DNA from: Pseudoxanthomonas sp. z9
Lineage (GTDB): Bacteria > Pseudomonadota > Gammaproteobacteria > Xanthomonadales > Xanthomonadaceae
DNA length: 64,000 bases
Assembly: GCF_006542425.1 (NCBI RefSeq)
Contig: NZ_VFID01000007.1
Span: 682,001 to 746,000, forward strand
Reading direction: 5' to 3'
A program made the position numbers and the translations under genes. Each line of letters opens with the position of its first letter. The first letter of the stretch is position 1. Below the pieces are notes generated by a model. That model had not been told where the DNA came from. It searched no databases and was given only the letters and a program-made list of their open reading frames with translations. Below are positions 37,801 to 45,704 of the stretch, piece by piece.

Positions 37801-37836
37801 CGACAACATCGTCTTCACTCGTTTGGCACGAGCCAT
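34804..37836 (-). CDS. TonB-dependent receptor with STN signalling domain
   Basis: A 1010-aa outer-membrane receptor. Order: signal peptide (cleavage after SAAAQ, about residue 26), an STN domain (about 28-98; FDIAEGELKNALETYAAQSG), a Pro/Ala linker, a TonB-box/plug region starting at FDTVQVTGSHIKR with GLGVNRTLVLLNGRRVV and DGASAIYGADAVAGVVNI, and a 22-strand barrel ending in an aromatic residue (VSYRW). The STN domain interacts with FecR-type regulators, and fecR and an ECF sigma gene lie directly upstream. Cargo is unknown; the DUF4198 and copper neighbours suggest a metal chelate. GGGGAGAGGGA precedes the start. Confidence 0.93.
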   Translation of the reverse strand: MARAKRVKTMLSVFCGLALAVSAAAQTRTFDIAEGELKNALETYAAQSGVRLVYLSEDVRGLRTAGARGEMSHDAALARLLAGTGLVVRRDHTGALAIVRERSRPEPPSPVAMPVNHGAATAPDPITPGQDETAIATAPPAATTFDTVQVTGSHIKRAQMSGLGPTTVIDAETIQSSGAVSVETLLQRLPASAGAAGSQSNNFWTGNGNGATQINLRGLGVNRTLVLLNGRRVVNGGTGANNSVDLNVVPLALIERIEILKDGASAIYGADAVAGVVNIITRKDVEGVEFSSRYGETFRGDGDITSVNLAWGTRGERGAMAGAVTYAESGTIPMVSRAPCPLGVVNGRLECVGNSSTIGGRARLADGRIVNFNQDPNGDPRSYETYSPARHNYNYNHTLNAVSPIKRIGLSAFGHYDLTNDTRLFTELMSTNRRSHQRASPNTLGVYRTIRIGAGHPTNPTGQNLTLERRRLEEAGARITAQEIDTFRAVVGLDGRWGDDWDWSVAVNWGRNSGTDTSTNIANLDRVENTLNTSLCSNAPGAAIPCGNYLGYGNLSPAVLDYILFTQRGSGGNSQQSVSGTVSGTLFDLPAGSVAFASGVEWRREKGWLYPDPLVVNGSANIVRQDPIEGDYTAKEAFVELAVPLLQGVPMVDYLTFNLAGRYSRYDLFGSDTNYKLGLDWQIAEALKVRLNYATAFRIPSIPELFGGIGQGSLTTLDPCSNWSALPADSVVRANCQRAGVPANFQQLGNTILTTTGGNPALEPEDARTFTAGFVWTPGFVPGLTLTADYFRIRIENAIRSIEGSVKLRACYNTPNLSHPFCSATHFTRNAATGEIDYLSSQQVNAASEQAEGVDLGALYQFDWAGWASTVSLDASYLERYDVAPFPGAATIEYAGRITSGLGSYTQWRGLASWRMARERWSGVYSVQYIGSADDIVARPGTLGSRAPAVLYHNLQVGYGVKERWDVSAGVENLFDRKAPFIQNNPNANTDTMTYDLLGRRWNVRVSYRW

Positions 37837-37932
37837 TCCCCTCTCCCCGGTTACAGCGCACATTGGCCGTGCTTACCCTGACGACCCCGCGCGGCGGTTC
37901 CGGTATGCGAATTTCCGGAACCCGTCGCCGGG

Positions 37933-38871
37933 TCAATGCGGCTGCGACACGCGAATCTCGTCGCCGCGTTCTTCCACTTTCAGGTTGAACGCCTGGGCGA
38001 GCAGGCGCGAGAACGCCTCCACGCCGTTGGCGTCGAAGCTGCCGCCGATGCGCATGCGCGCGGTGGCGTCGTCGACCAGTACGAGTTGCTTGCGGTTGTA
38101 GCGATTGAACTGCTCCGCCGCGTCCTGCAGCGTGGACTGGTCGAATTCCAGCGTGCCGTGACGCCAACTCAACGTGCGCCGTACCCGATCCGCGGCATGA
38201 CTGGCGACCACCATGCCGGCCGGCTTTCCGTAGAGCAGGTCGCCGCCCCCCACGATGACCGGTGGCTTGCCGGGCACGGGATTCACCGGTTCGACCCGAA
38301 CCCGTCCCTCCAGCACCGCGACCTCGAAACGCTCGCGTTCGCGGCGAACCGAGAACCGCGTGCCCAGCACCACGATCCGATGATCGCCGGCATGGATAAC
38401 GAACGGGTGCGCCGGATCCGGCTTGACGTCGAAATACGCTTCTCCCCGCAGCAGCCAGACTTCCCTTCGTCCCGCCTCCACCTGTGCGCGCACGCGCGTC
38501 GATGTGTTGAGTTCCAGCTTCGAACCATCGGCGAGCGCCACCGATTCGTGCCCGCCCACCCCGGTGCTGTACCCGGCATCGGATTCGATCCAGGGCAGGC
38601 TGGCGAGCAGGGCCGCCGCGACGACGCCCGCCGCAATGGCCCATCCCCGATGCCGGGATCGGCGCGTCGCCATCGCGGCGCCGGGCCGCAGGGCGGCCAA
38701 CCGATCCGCCCTGTTCCAGACCGATTTCAGGCGCAGCCAGGCCACCCGATGCGCGGTGTCCTGCATCAGCCACGCCTGCAACCCGCGTTCGTCGGCATCG
38801 CTCCATTCCGGCGCCTCCGCGCGCGATACCCAGCGCGCCGCTTCCTGTTCGACGTTCTCGTAAGGCTTCAT
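37933..38871 (-). CDS. FecR-family sigma regulator
   Basis: A 312-aa single-pass inner-membrane anti-sigma/sigma-activator. The cytoplasmic DUF4880 part is at 1-55 (EAARWVSRAEAPEWSDADE), the membrane helix at about 76-92 (GWAIAAGVVAAALLASL), the periplasmic FecR domain at about 100-200 (VALADGSKLELNTST; EAYFDVKPDPAHPFVIHAG), and a C-terminal DUF4974-like part that meets the receptor STN domain (LAQAFNLKVEERGDEI). It overlaps the sigma gene stop (ATGA) and is followed by the receptor after 96 bp. Confidence 0.93.
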   Translation of the reverse strand: MKPYENVEQEAARWVSRAEAPEWSDADERGLQAWLMQDTAHRVAWLRLKSVWNRADRLAALRPGAAMATRRSRHRGWAIAAGVVAAALLASLPWIESDAGYSTGVGGHESVALADGSKLELNTSTRVRAQVEAGRREVWLLRGEAYFDVKPDPAHPFVIHAGDHRIVVLGTRFSVRRERERFEVAVLEGRVRVEPVNPVPGKPPVIVGGGDLLYGKPAGMVVASHAADRVRRTLSWRHGTLEFDQSTLQDAAEQFNRYNRKQLVLVDDATARMRIGGSFDANGVEAFSRLLAQAFNLKVEERGDEIRVSQPH

Positions 38872-39452
38872 GGTTTGCCCACTTCCCTTTTCACCCGTTT
38901 TCCCGGCCGGCGCACATGGCCGGCACCGCCCAGCATGAAATCGGCCAGGGCCCGCATCCCCAGCAGGGTCTGCCTTTCGACCGCGTCCTCGCCAATGCCC
39001 ATGCGCGCAGCCACCTCCCGCTGCGAGAACCCGTGAATCTTGCGCAGCTCCACCACCTGGCGGCAGCGCGCGGGCAGCCGCGCCAATCCCTGTTGCAACC
39101 GACGCAGCTCGTCACGCGCGCCGAGGTGGCGCTCCGGGGTGATGTCGTCGACCCGGTGGCCCGCCGATTCGACATCCGCCATGGCCTCGATCGACACGAT
39201 GCGCGATCGGCGGATCCGATCGATCATCAGGTTGCGCACGGTGGTCATCACGAACGGCTTGACCTGCGCGGGAAGCCCGCGCCGCGCCGCTTCGTAGATG
39301 CGCGCGTAGGCTTCCTGGCGCAGATCCTGGACCTCGCCCGGGTCGGGCCAGTGCCGCCGCAGGAAGGCCTGGATCAAGCCTTCCAGCGGCAGGACCTGCT
39401 CAATGAACCAGTCGTCTAGGGAAGGGCTCACCGTTGCTCGTTCTCCGGCCAT
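38868..39452 (-). CDS. ECF sigma factor (FecI-like)
   Basis: A 194-aa sigma-70 family ECF factor. Region 2 is at about 15-85 (LIQAFLRRHWPDPGEVQDLRQ; FVMTTVRNLMIDRIRRSR) and region 4 at about 115-170 (LARLPARCRQVVELRKIHGF; REVAARMGIGEDAVE). It should direct RNA polymerase to the receptor operon when released by FecR. The start is uncertain: ATG at 39452 is used; GTG at 39431 is also plausible. The 139-bp gap to the cytochrome gene upstream holds GC-rich inverted repeats and no evident gene. Confidence 0.88.
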   Translation of the reverse strand: MAGERATVSPSLDDWFIEQVLPLEGLIQAFLRRHWPDPGEVQDLRQEAYARIYEAARRGLPAQVKPFVMTTVRNLMIDRIRRSRIVSIEAMADVESAGHRVDDITPERHLGARDELRRLQQGLARLPARCRQVVELRKIHGFSQREVAARMGIGEDAVERQTLLGMRALADFMLGGAGHVRRPGKRVKREVGKP

Positions 39453-39591
39453 CGATGCGGGACGTCTGTCCCTGTGACGTTCCGGCGCCGGTGATCCGGT
39501 ACACGGATCGCCACCCGTCGGCGCGCCACCGGATCCCGCTTCCGGCGACGCGCCGTCCACGCCCTCGTTGCCGCGATCGCGCACCATCGCC

Positions 39592-40365
39592 TCAGTGCTG
39601 GTGGGCGTGGCCATCGTCGGCGGGCGGGGTGTCCTTCTTCCCGGCCGCGTCCGGCGCTGCATGGGTATGCGCCTTGCCATCGGCGTGGACATGGGTTGTT
39701 CCCGCATCGCCTTCGGCCGCGTGGGAAGATGCGTGCCCGTCGCCGGTTTCCCCATGCGCCATGCCTCCCTTCGCGCCGGAGGCATCGTCGTGATGGCCCT
39801 CGCCATCGGCATGCGCGTGGCCACCGGTTTCACCGCCGCCGTGGGAATGACCGCCGCTGCTGGCGACCAGTGCCTGGTATTGCGCCCTGTCCAGCTTTGG
39901 CAGTTCCTGCAGGAACGCGGCCATGTTCCAGATGTACTCATCGCCCATGCTGGTGCCCCAGGCAGGCATGCCGCTGGCCTTGATGCCGTGCTTGATCACC
40001 CAGAACGCTTCGGCGGACGGCGGCGCGGCACGGGTCAGATCCGGCGGCGCGGGATACAGGCCACGACTCAGCTCGGTCGGTCCGGATCCAGGGGACAGAT
40101 GGCAGCCGGTGCACATCGCGTCGTAGTTGCCTGCGCCCTGGCGGATGCGCGCGGGATCCGACAGGTCCGCCGGTGGCTGGAGGTCGGCGGCGCGGACCGC
40201 GATCGAACGCTTGCGTGCGGTTTCCAGCAACGCGTAGACCGGGCGGGTGTGCGGTGCATCGGCGGCAACGTTGTACCCGCCCGAGTACACCACGGCGGCG
40301 CCGGCCACCACGACGGTGCCGAGCATGACGGCAAGAAAGAGCAAAATGGTGTGGTTCTTCTTCAT
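39592..40365 (-). CDS. Membrane-anchored cytochrome c with histidine-rich tail
   Basis: A 257-aa protein. An N-terminal helix (about 7-28, ILLFLAVMLGTVVVAGAAVV) is an uncleaved anchor or signal. A single class I haem c site MCTGCH lies near residue 86, with the axial Met probably in ASGMPAWGTSM. From about residue 170 the tail has some 16 His in under 90 residues, in GHAHADGEGHH-like runs with Gly/Asp, fit for binding several metal ions. It sits between copL and an ECF sigma gene. It could be an electron donor combined with a copper/nickel buffer; no partner oxidase is adjacent. Confidence 0.88.
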   Translation of the reverse strand: MKKNHTILLFLAVMLGTVVVAGAAVVYSGGYNVAADAPHTRPVYALLETARKRSIAVRAADLQPPADLSDPARIRQGAGNYDAMCTGCHLSPGSGPTELSRGLYPAPPDLTRAAPPSAEAFWVIKHGIKASGMPAWGTSMGDEYIWNMAAFLQELPKLDRAQYQALVASSGGHSHGGGETGGHAHADGEGHHDDASGAKGGMAHGETGDGHASSHAAEGDAGTTHVHADGKAHTHAAPDAAGKKDTPPADDGHAHQH

Positions 40366-40610
40366 GTGGTTTTTTCCTGGATTCGAAACGCGTGGCCGCG
40401 ACGGCGCTCGGGCGCCGCCGGGGCGGAATGAAGGGGAAGGCGCGTTCGTGCGGATGCACCGCGTCGGAAACGACTGCCCGCGTGGTCAGCGCGCGGGTGC
40501 CATTCCGGGTTCAGGCATGTTGTCTGCCGCTGTGCGCGGCGGATTGCGCCATGCACAGGGACCGCGTGCGCCGGTATTCGCTCCGGCGGTCGCGGCGCAT
40601 CCGCTGGCGA

Positions 40611-40988
40611 TCAGCCGATGGGAGGCCGGATCAGATGCGGCAGCGCGGGCGCGGGATGTTCCAGCACCGGCGTAGGCACGACGCCCGCGTGCACGATGAT
40701 GACCGGCGTATCCGTCGGCGTGTCCATCGCGGTCGCGCAACCCTGGACGCAGGCGCAGGGGCAGCTGGCGGATTTGCAGCAGTCCCGCCCGGATGGTGAA
40801 CCCTTGTCCTCCGGTTCGGAAGCGTGGCCCGCGCAGTCGAGATCATGCGCATCGCCACGCTCGCCGGATGCGGCTTGCGCGCCGCTCCCCATGTCCAGCA
40901 TCCGCACGGACGCCGCTGCCGCGCTGGCACCGTTGAGCACCAGCGCCACGCACAGCAGACACCGCATCAGCAGAGTGGCAAGCGACAT
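40611..40988 (-). CDS. copL: CopL-family metal-binding regulatory protein
   Basis: A 125-aa exported Cys-rich protein resembling CopL of Xanthomonas. The N-terminus TLLMRCLLCVALVLNGASAA is the family-typical leader, followed by a Cys/His segment (DCAGHASEPED; CCKSASCPCACVQGC). In Xanthomonas copL lies ahead of copAB and is needed for copper-inducible expression; here copAB is absent and a His-rich cytochrome gene follows after 245 bp. That gap shows no gene. Confidence 0.82.
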   Translation of the reverse strand: MSLATLLMRCLLCVALVLNGASAAAASVRMLDMGSGAQAASGERGDAHDLDCAGHASEPEDKGSPSGRDCCKSASCPCACVQGCATAMDTPTDTPVIIVHAGVVPTPVLEHPAPALPHLIRPPIG

Positions 40989-41254
40989 GCCGGCAAGCGT
41001 ACCGCACGAATCGCGGCACGCGTGCATGAACCGCGCCGCGAATACCGCTGCAAATCGATCCGATCCTGGAGCCAGGGCCCGGGTCCAGCGTGTGCTTCCG
41101 TCCTGCCTGGTCCGCCGGACCTTCCACGCCGGTCGAGCCCGCCTCCGCGCGACGATTTCCCTCGCCATCGCATCCTTGATGATCAGGGGTCGACGTTCCC
41201 GAACGGAGCACCAGGCGTCGTCTCTGCCGACAGCAACAGATGAAAGGCCCGCCC

Positions 41255-42565
41255 ATGCGTTGTCGAACCATCCTTTCAAGCACCCTGCGCCGCGTGCTTC
41301 CCTGCCTCGCGATCATCGCCTGCCTGTCGTCGGCACCGTTCGGCGCGCCCCGCGCGCAGGTTCCACCCGCCCATGCTTCCGGCGGCGAAGTGACGGTGCC
41401 GCTGGACCACCGGTCACCCGCGGGACCTTCCGCGTCCCTGCGCTATGAGCTGGGCGCGGCGTTCGACGCCGCCAAGCCGACCGTGTTCGTCATCGCCGAC
41501 GCGCAGCAGTTCTATGTGCGCGCCGGCGCGATGCCGGCGCTGCAGGCCTCGCTGTTCGGCGACGGCTTCAACGTCGTGGGGATCCTGGGACGCGCCACGG
41601 GTCGCTCGTTCGTCCGCGCCAGCCAGGACGCCGGCGGACGCACGGACTGGCGCGCCGCCTGGCGTGTCTTCAACAGCGCGCAATGGGTGGAGGACATCGA
41701 AGCGGTACGGCGGCACCTGCTGGGCGAACACGGCAAGGTGCTGCTGTATGGCCGCTCCGGCGGCGCGTTCCTGATCCACCAGTATCTGGCCGTCCACGGC
41801 GATCATGTGGAACGCGCCTGGACCCAGACTCCCCTCAATCCGTACATCGCTGCCGGACTGGGCCTGCGCACGGATCATTTCTGGGACGAGATTGGTGCAT
41901 ACGATCCGGGTCTGCAGACGCTGCTGCGGCAGGCGTTGGCGCGGGCGCCCGGCGAACGCGCGCGATGGCTGCGGATCCTGCAACGGCAGAACTTCTTCGT
42001 GCCGCTGGCGCGGCGCGATGAAGAGCGCGCCCGGCTGATCCGCGCGATGGCCGCCGATGACACCGCCATGATCGAGGCCGCCGGCAAGGCCTACCAGGTC
42101 GACGAGGTCGCGCGGATGATGGCCGCGCCGGAAGGCGTGGCGATCCTCGTCCGGCTGTATGAATTCGAGGCCCCGTTCATCGACCGCGCGCGACCGCGCG
42201 ATGACGGCATCCACCCGGGCGAGGAAACCTTCCGCGATGCGGTACGTCCCCTGCGCCTCCTGGCGGAGCAAGGGCTCATCACGCCGGTCCGGTTCGATTC
42301 CGCGCGCCTGCATCGTCTCGACACCGAAGTATTGGTGCTCGCGGGCCGGCATGACCACACCGCCGACTATCGCGCGTTAATCGCGTTGTCCGCGCATTAC
42401 CCGCATGGGCTTCTTTTCATCGCCGACGACACCCATGTGTTCGAGGCGATGAATCGGCAGGGACATGCCACCGGCATGCTGCGCGCGTTCCTGACGCACG
42501 GCGCCGACTCGGCCGCCTACCGCGCCGCCGAGTCGGCCGCCGATGCGCTGCGCTGGCGCGAGTGA
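41255..42565 (+). CDS. Exported alpha/beta hydrolase
   Basis: A 436-aa protein with a signal peptide (hydrophobic core VLPCLAIIACLSSA, cleavage near PRAQ). The nucleophile elbow GRSGG (GxSxG-like, LLYGRSGGAFLIHQY) lies near residue 170, with late catalytic Asp/His candidates in LAGRHDHTADY and FIADDTHVFEAM. The layout resembles peptidase/esterase alpha/beta hydrolases; substrate unknown. AAAGG precedes the ATG at 41255; the ATG at 41240 would add five residues. The 266-bp gap upstream shows no gene. Confidence 0.78.
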   Translation: MRCRTILSSTLRRVLPCLAIIACLSSAPFGAPRAQVPPAHASGGEVTVPLDHRSPAGPSASLRYELGAAFDAAKPTVFVIADAQQFYVRAGAMPALQASLFGDGFNVVGILGRATGRSFVRASQDAGGRTDWRAAWRVFNSAQWVEDIEAVRRHLLGEHGKVLLYGRSGGAFLIHQYLAVHGDHVERAWTQTPLNPYIAAGLGLRTDHFWDEIGAYDPGLQTLLRQALARAPGERARWLRILQRQNFFVPLARRDEERARLIRAMAADDTAMIEAAGKAYQVDEVARMMAAPEGVAILVRLYEFEAPFIDRARPRDDGIHPGEETFRDAVRPLRLLAEQGLITPVRFDSARLHRLDTEVLVLAGRHDHTADYRALIALSAHYPHGLLFIADDTHVFEAMNRQGHATGMLRAFLTHGADSAAYRAAESAADALRWRE

Positions 42566-42673
42566 GAAACCGCGCCGCGCCGGATTGCCCGCACATGACG
42601 GTCGCCGCTTCCATCGACGATGCCTCCCGTGTTTGTCTATGCAGGCCCGTTCCCGCTCCGCTCCCACGTCCCG

Positions 42674-43873
42674 ATGGAATCGCAGTTCCTTCCCGCGCTT
42701 GGCCTGTTGACCACCTGCCTGTGCGTGCTGATGGCCGTATTCCTGTGGTTCACCCCGGGGTCGCTGGCGCGGGCCAACCGCTATCTGGCCGGTTTCCTGC
42801 TGCTGACCGCGGTGGACGTGGTCGGCTGGGCATCCCCGCTGCTGCCCGACCGGCTGCTGGCCCTCCTGCCCTGGCGGACACCGCTGGCGTTCCTGCAGAT
42901 GCCGCTGCTGCACGCCTATGTCGTGGCCCTGTGCTTCCCCGCCCGGCGGACCCGGGGACATCTGCTGGCGGGTGCGCTCACCCTCCTGATCGCATTGGCC
43001 GCGCACGCCGGAGTGCTGGCGCTCGCGACGGGTGATGCCGCCTTCCTGGTGTTCCGGCGCATCGAGAGCGCGCTGCTCCACCTGCAGTACTACGCCTACA
43101 TGGCGCTGATGGCGGGAGTATTGCTGGCCTACCGCCGCGCCTACCGCGACTATTGCTCCAATCCGGACAGCGCCACGTTCGCATGGCTGGTCACGCTGCT
43201 GTCGGTCTCATTGCTCGCAAGCACCTTCGTCCTGCTGAAATCACTGGCCTGGTGGAGCGGGCAGGTCGCGCTGTACCGGATGCTGGACCCGCTGGTGGCC
43301 GCGCTTGCCGCGCTCATCACGGCGGCCCTGACCCTGACCGCGCTCACCCGCCAGCACCTGTTCCTGGGCGTCGTCACCGAAGCCGACACGGCGTCTCCGA
43401 AGGAAACGGCGTCCCCCGCCGATGCCACGTCGCCGCCCGTCGATACCGATGCCGCGTGTCCGGATCGCGCGCAGGCGCCGCCCGCCCACCAACCGGCCGC
43501 GCTCGCCCGGCTCGACGCCTTCATGGCCGAACACGAACCCTTCCTCGATCCGTCCCTGACCATCCGCAGCCTGTCCCGCCGGCTGGGCTGGGGCCAGCGC
43601 GAGCTGTCGCAGCTCCTCAACCAGGCGCTGGGCATGCACTTCTTCGACTTCGTGAACCGCTACCGGGTGCAGAAGGCGTCCGTGCTGCTGCGCGACCCGG
43701 CCCTGGGCGATCTGACCGTGCTGGAAATCGCCCACCGCTCAGGCTTCAACACCAAGTCCTCTTTCAACACCGCCTTCCATCGCCACCAGGGCACCACCCC
43801 GAGCGCCTACCGCCGACGGGACGACGCGGGTGCGCGGCCCGGCCGCGATACCCTGTCCCGGGCGGACGGGTAG
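42674..43873 (+). CDS. Membrane-anchored AraC-family regulator
   Basis: A 399-aa protein. The first 240 residues form about six to seven hydrophobic helices (LGLLTTCLCVLMAVFLWF to LVAALAALITAALTLTAL), then an acidic Ala/Thr linker, and a C-terminal AraC-type HTH from about residue 295 (DPSLTIRSLSRRLGWGQREL; VLEIAHRSGFNTKSSFNTAF). Such proteins sense a membrane or envelope signal and bind DNA from the membrane. It is followed after 90 bp by a serine hydrolase gene on the same strand, a plausible target. The start is uncertain; an ATG at 42620 is in frame. Confidence 0.85.
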   Translation: MESQFLPALGLLTTCLCVLMAVFLWFTPGSLARANRYLAGFLLLTAVDVVGWASPLLPDRLLALLPWRTPLAFLQMPLLHAYVVALCFPARRTRGHLLAGALTLLIALAAHAGVLALATGDAAFLVFRRIESALLHLQYYAYMALMAGVLLAYRRAYRDYCSNPDSATFAWLVTLLSVSLLASTFVLLKSLAWWSGQVALYRMLDPLVAALAALITAALTLTALTRQHLFLGVVTEADTASPKETASPADATSPPVDTDAACPDRAQAPPAHQPAALARLDAFMAEHEPFLDPSLTIRSLSRRLGWGQRELSQLLNQALGMHFFDFVNRYRVQKASVLLRDPALGDLTVLEIAHRSGFNTKSSFNTAFHRHQGTTPSAYRRRDDAGARPGRDTLSRADG

Positions 43874-43963
43874 GAACCAATCCGCGTCCGACTTCGCGAA
43901 ATCGGTCGATGGCCCGTGCCGCGACGCCACATCCTGCGGCTCCCCTCGTCCAAGGAGCACGCG

Positions 43964-45652
43964 ATGCGTCGTCTTTTCCTCCTGCCGCTACTGGCCTCGC
44001 TGGCCCTGGCCTGGCCCGCCGCGCGCGCGCAGTCCGCCTCGGTGGAACTGGTCTCGCCGGCCGCCGCCGTGCGCGCCCTGCTGGCTCCCTGGGATCGTCC
44101 CGGCATGCCCGGCGTGGCGGTCTCGGTCACCCTGGACGGCGCAATCGCCCAGCACGCCGAGGCCGGTGCCGCCGATCTGGAGCAGGGCACGCCGGTCACC
44201 CCGGATTCGGTCTTCCACGTCGCCTCGGTCTCCAAGCAGTTCACCGCCTTCGCGATCCTGCTGCTGGAACAGGACGGCAAGCTGTCCATCGACGATCCAC
44301 TCCCGCGCCATCTGCCGGAAACCGCCGGCTGGGCGCCGATGACCCTGCGGCAACTGCTCAACCACACCGCCGGCCTGCGCGACTTCGGCACCCTGATGCC
44401 CGCGGCCGGCTGGCGCGACGAGGATCTGCTCACCGACGAGCAGGTCCTGCGGATGGTGCTGCGCCAGCGCGGCGGCAACTTCGCGCCCGGCCGCCGGTAT
44501 CAGTACAACAACACCGGCTATGCGCTGCTGGGCGAAGTGGTGCGGCGGGTCTCGGGCAAATCGTTGCGGGCGTTCTGCGACGAGCGCATCTTCCAGCCGC
44601 TGGGCATGCGCCATACCCGCTTCGGCGACGACATCGACGACCGGGTGCCGCATCGGGTGCCGTCCTGGCAATCATCCAAGGGCGGCTACGTCCGCGACGT
44701 GCTGAGCACCACCACCACCGGTTCCACCGGGCTGCTGACCACCGCCGCCGATCTCAGCCGCTGGGCGCTGAATTTCGAGACCCATGCCGTCGGCGACGCC
44801 GCGCTGTTCGCGCGCATGCAGGAGCAGGGCGTGCTGTCGGATGGCACCGTCAACTTCTATGCGCTCGGCCAGGAGCGCCATGCCTGGAACGGCCTGGATA
44901 CCTGGAGTCACGGCGGCCGCGACGCGGGCTACCGCGCTTTCCTGCTGCGCGTGCCCGGCGAACGCTTCAGCGTGGCGGTGGTGGCCAACGCCAACGACAT
45001 CGACACCTCGATCCTCGCCTACGGCATCGCCGAGCGTTACCTCTCGCATCGTCCCGCCTGGCGCGCACCGGCACCGGAGACCGGCAGGCCAGGCCGTCGC
45101 CAGCTAGCCGCCTATGCCGGCGACTACGAACTGTTTCCCGGCTACATCTTCAGCCTGCGCAGCGATGGCCGGCACCTGCTGCTGTCGACGCCCGACGGCG
45201 GCGAGCCGGCGGAGCTGCCCGCGCTGTCGGCGCGCCGCTTCCTGTTGAGCGAGAAATTCCACCAGTCGCTCGAGTTCCCCGAAGACGCGCGCGGTCCGTC
45301 CGTTCGGCTGGACTATGTCATCGGCCTGTACGGCAGGATCCCGGCGCCACGGGTGACGCTGGCCGGCTTCGATCCCGCCGGCGTGCGCGCGCAGGAATTC
45401 GCTGGCCGCTACCGCAGCGATGAACTGGACACGGAATACGAACTGGTCGCCCGGGACGGAAAACTATGGGTGCGGCATCCGCGCTGGCCGGACGCGATGC
45501 TGCAACCCTACCAGCGCGATCAGTTCCGCAGCTCGGCGTGGTTTCTGCAGAAAATGGCCTTCCAGCGGGATGGCGACGGACGTGTCACCGGCTTCCTGCT
45601 GTCAGGGCCGGTCGCGGAGAACATCGTTTTCGAGCGGGTCGCCGCTCGCTGA
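43964..45652 (+). CDS. Exported class C beta-lactamase-like serine hydrolase
   Basis: A 562-aa periplasmic protein with a signal peptide (cleavage near ARAQ, residue 23). The serine-hydrolase domain has S88-V-S-K91 (SxxK), Y181-N-N183 (YxN) and an HGG triad-like motif in WSHGGRDAG. The C-terminal 190 residues are a beta-rich lipocalin-like extension, common in D-aminopeptidase or esterase relatives. It probably hydrolyses a peptide or ester rather than acting as a true beta-lactamase. AAGGAGC precedes the ATG. It lies downstream of the membrane AraC gene. Confidence 0.88.
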   Translation: MRRLFLLPLLASLALAWPAARAQSASVELVSPAAAVRALLAPWDRPGMPGVAVSVTLDGAIAQHAEAGAADLEQGTPVTPDSVFHVASVSKQFTAFAILLLEQDGKLSIDDPLPRHLPETAGWAPMTLRQLLNHTAGLRDFGTLMPAAGWRDEDLLTDEQVLRMVLRQRGGNFAPGRRYQYNNTGYALLGEVVRRVSGKSLRAFCDERIFQPLGMRHTRFGDDIDDRVPHRVPSWQSSKGGYVRDVLSTTTTGSTGLLTTAADLSRWALNFETHAVGDAALFARMQEQGVLSDGTVNFYALGQERHAWNGLDTWSHGGRDAGYRAFLLRVPGERFSVAVVANANDIDTSILAYGIAERYLSHRPAWRAPAPETGRPGRRQLAAYAGDYELFPGYIFSLRSDGRHLLLSTPDGGEPAELPALSARRFLLSEKFHQSLEFPEDARGPSVRLDYVIGLYGRIPAPRVTLAGFDPAGVRAQEFAGRYRSDELDTEYELVARDGKLWVRHPRWPDAMLQPYQRDQFRSSAWFLQKMAFQRDGDGRVTGFLLSGPVAENIVFERVAAR

Positions 45653-45704
45653 GTCGCGCCAACATGCGTGCCGCTGGCCGAACCAGGATGCCGGCGGCGA
45701 CGGC

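Noticed and set aside
43964..45652. True beta-lactamase resistance gene
   Set aside because: SxxK and YxN are present, but the long C-terminal beta-rich extension and overall length fit peptidase or esterase relatives better than AmpC.
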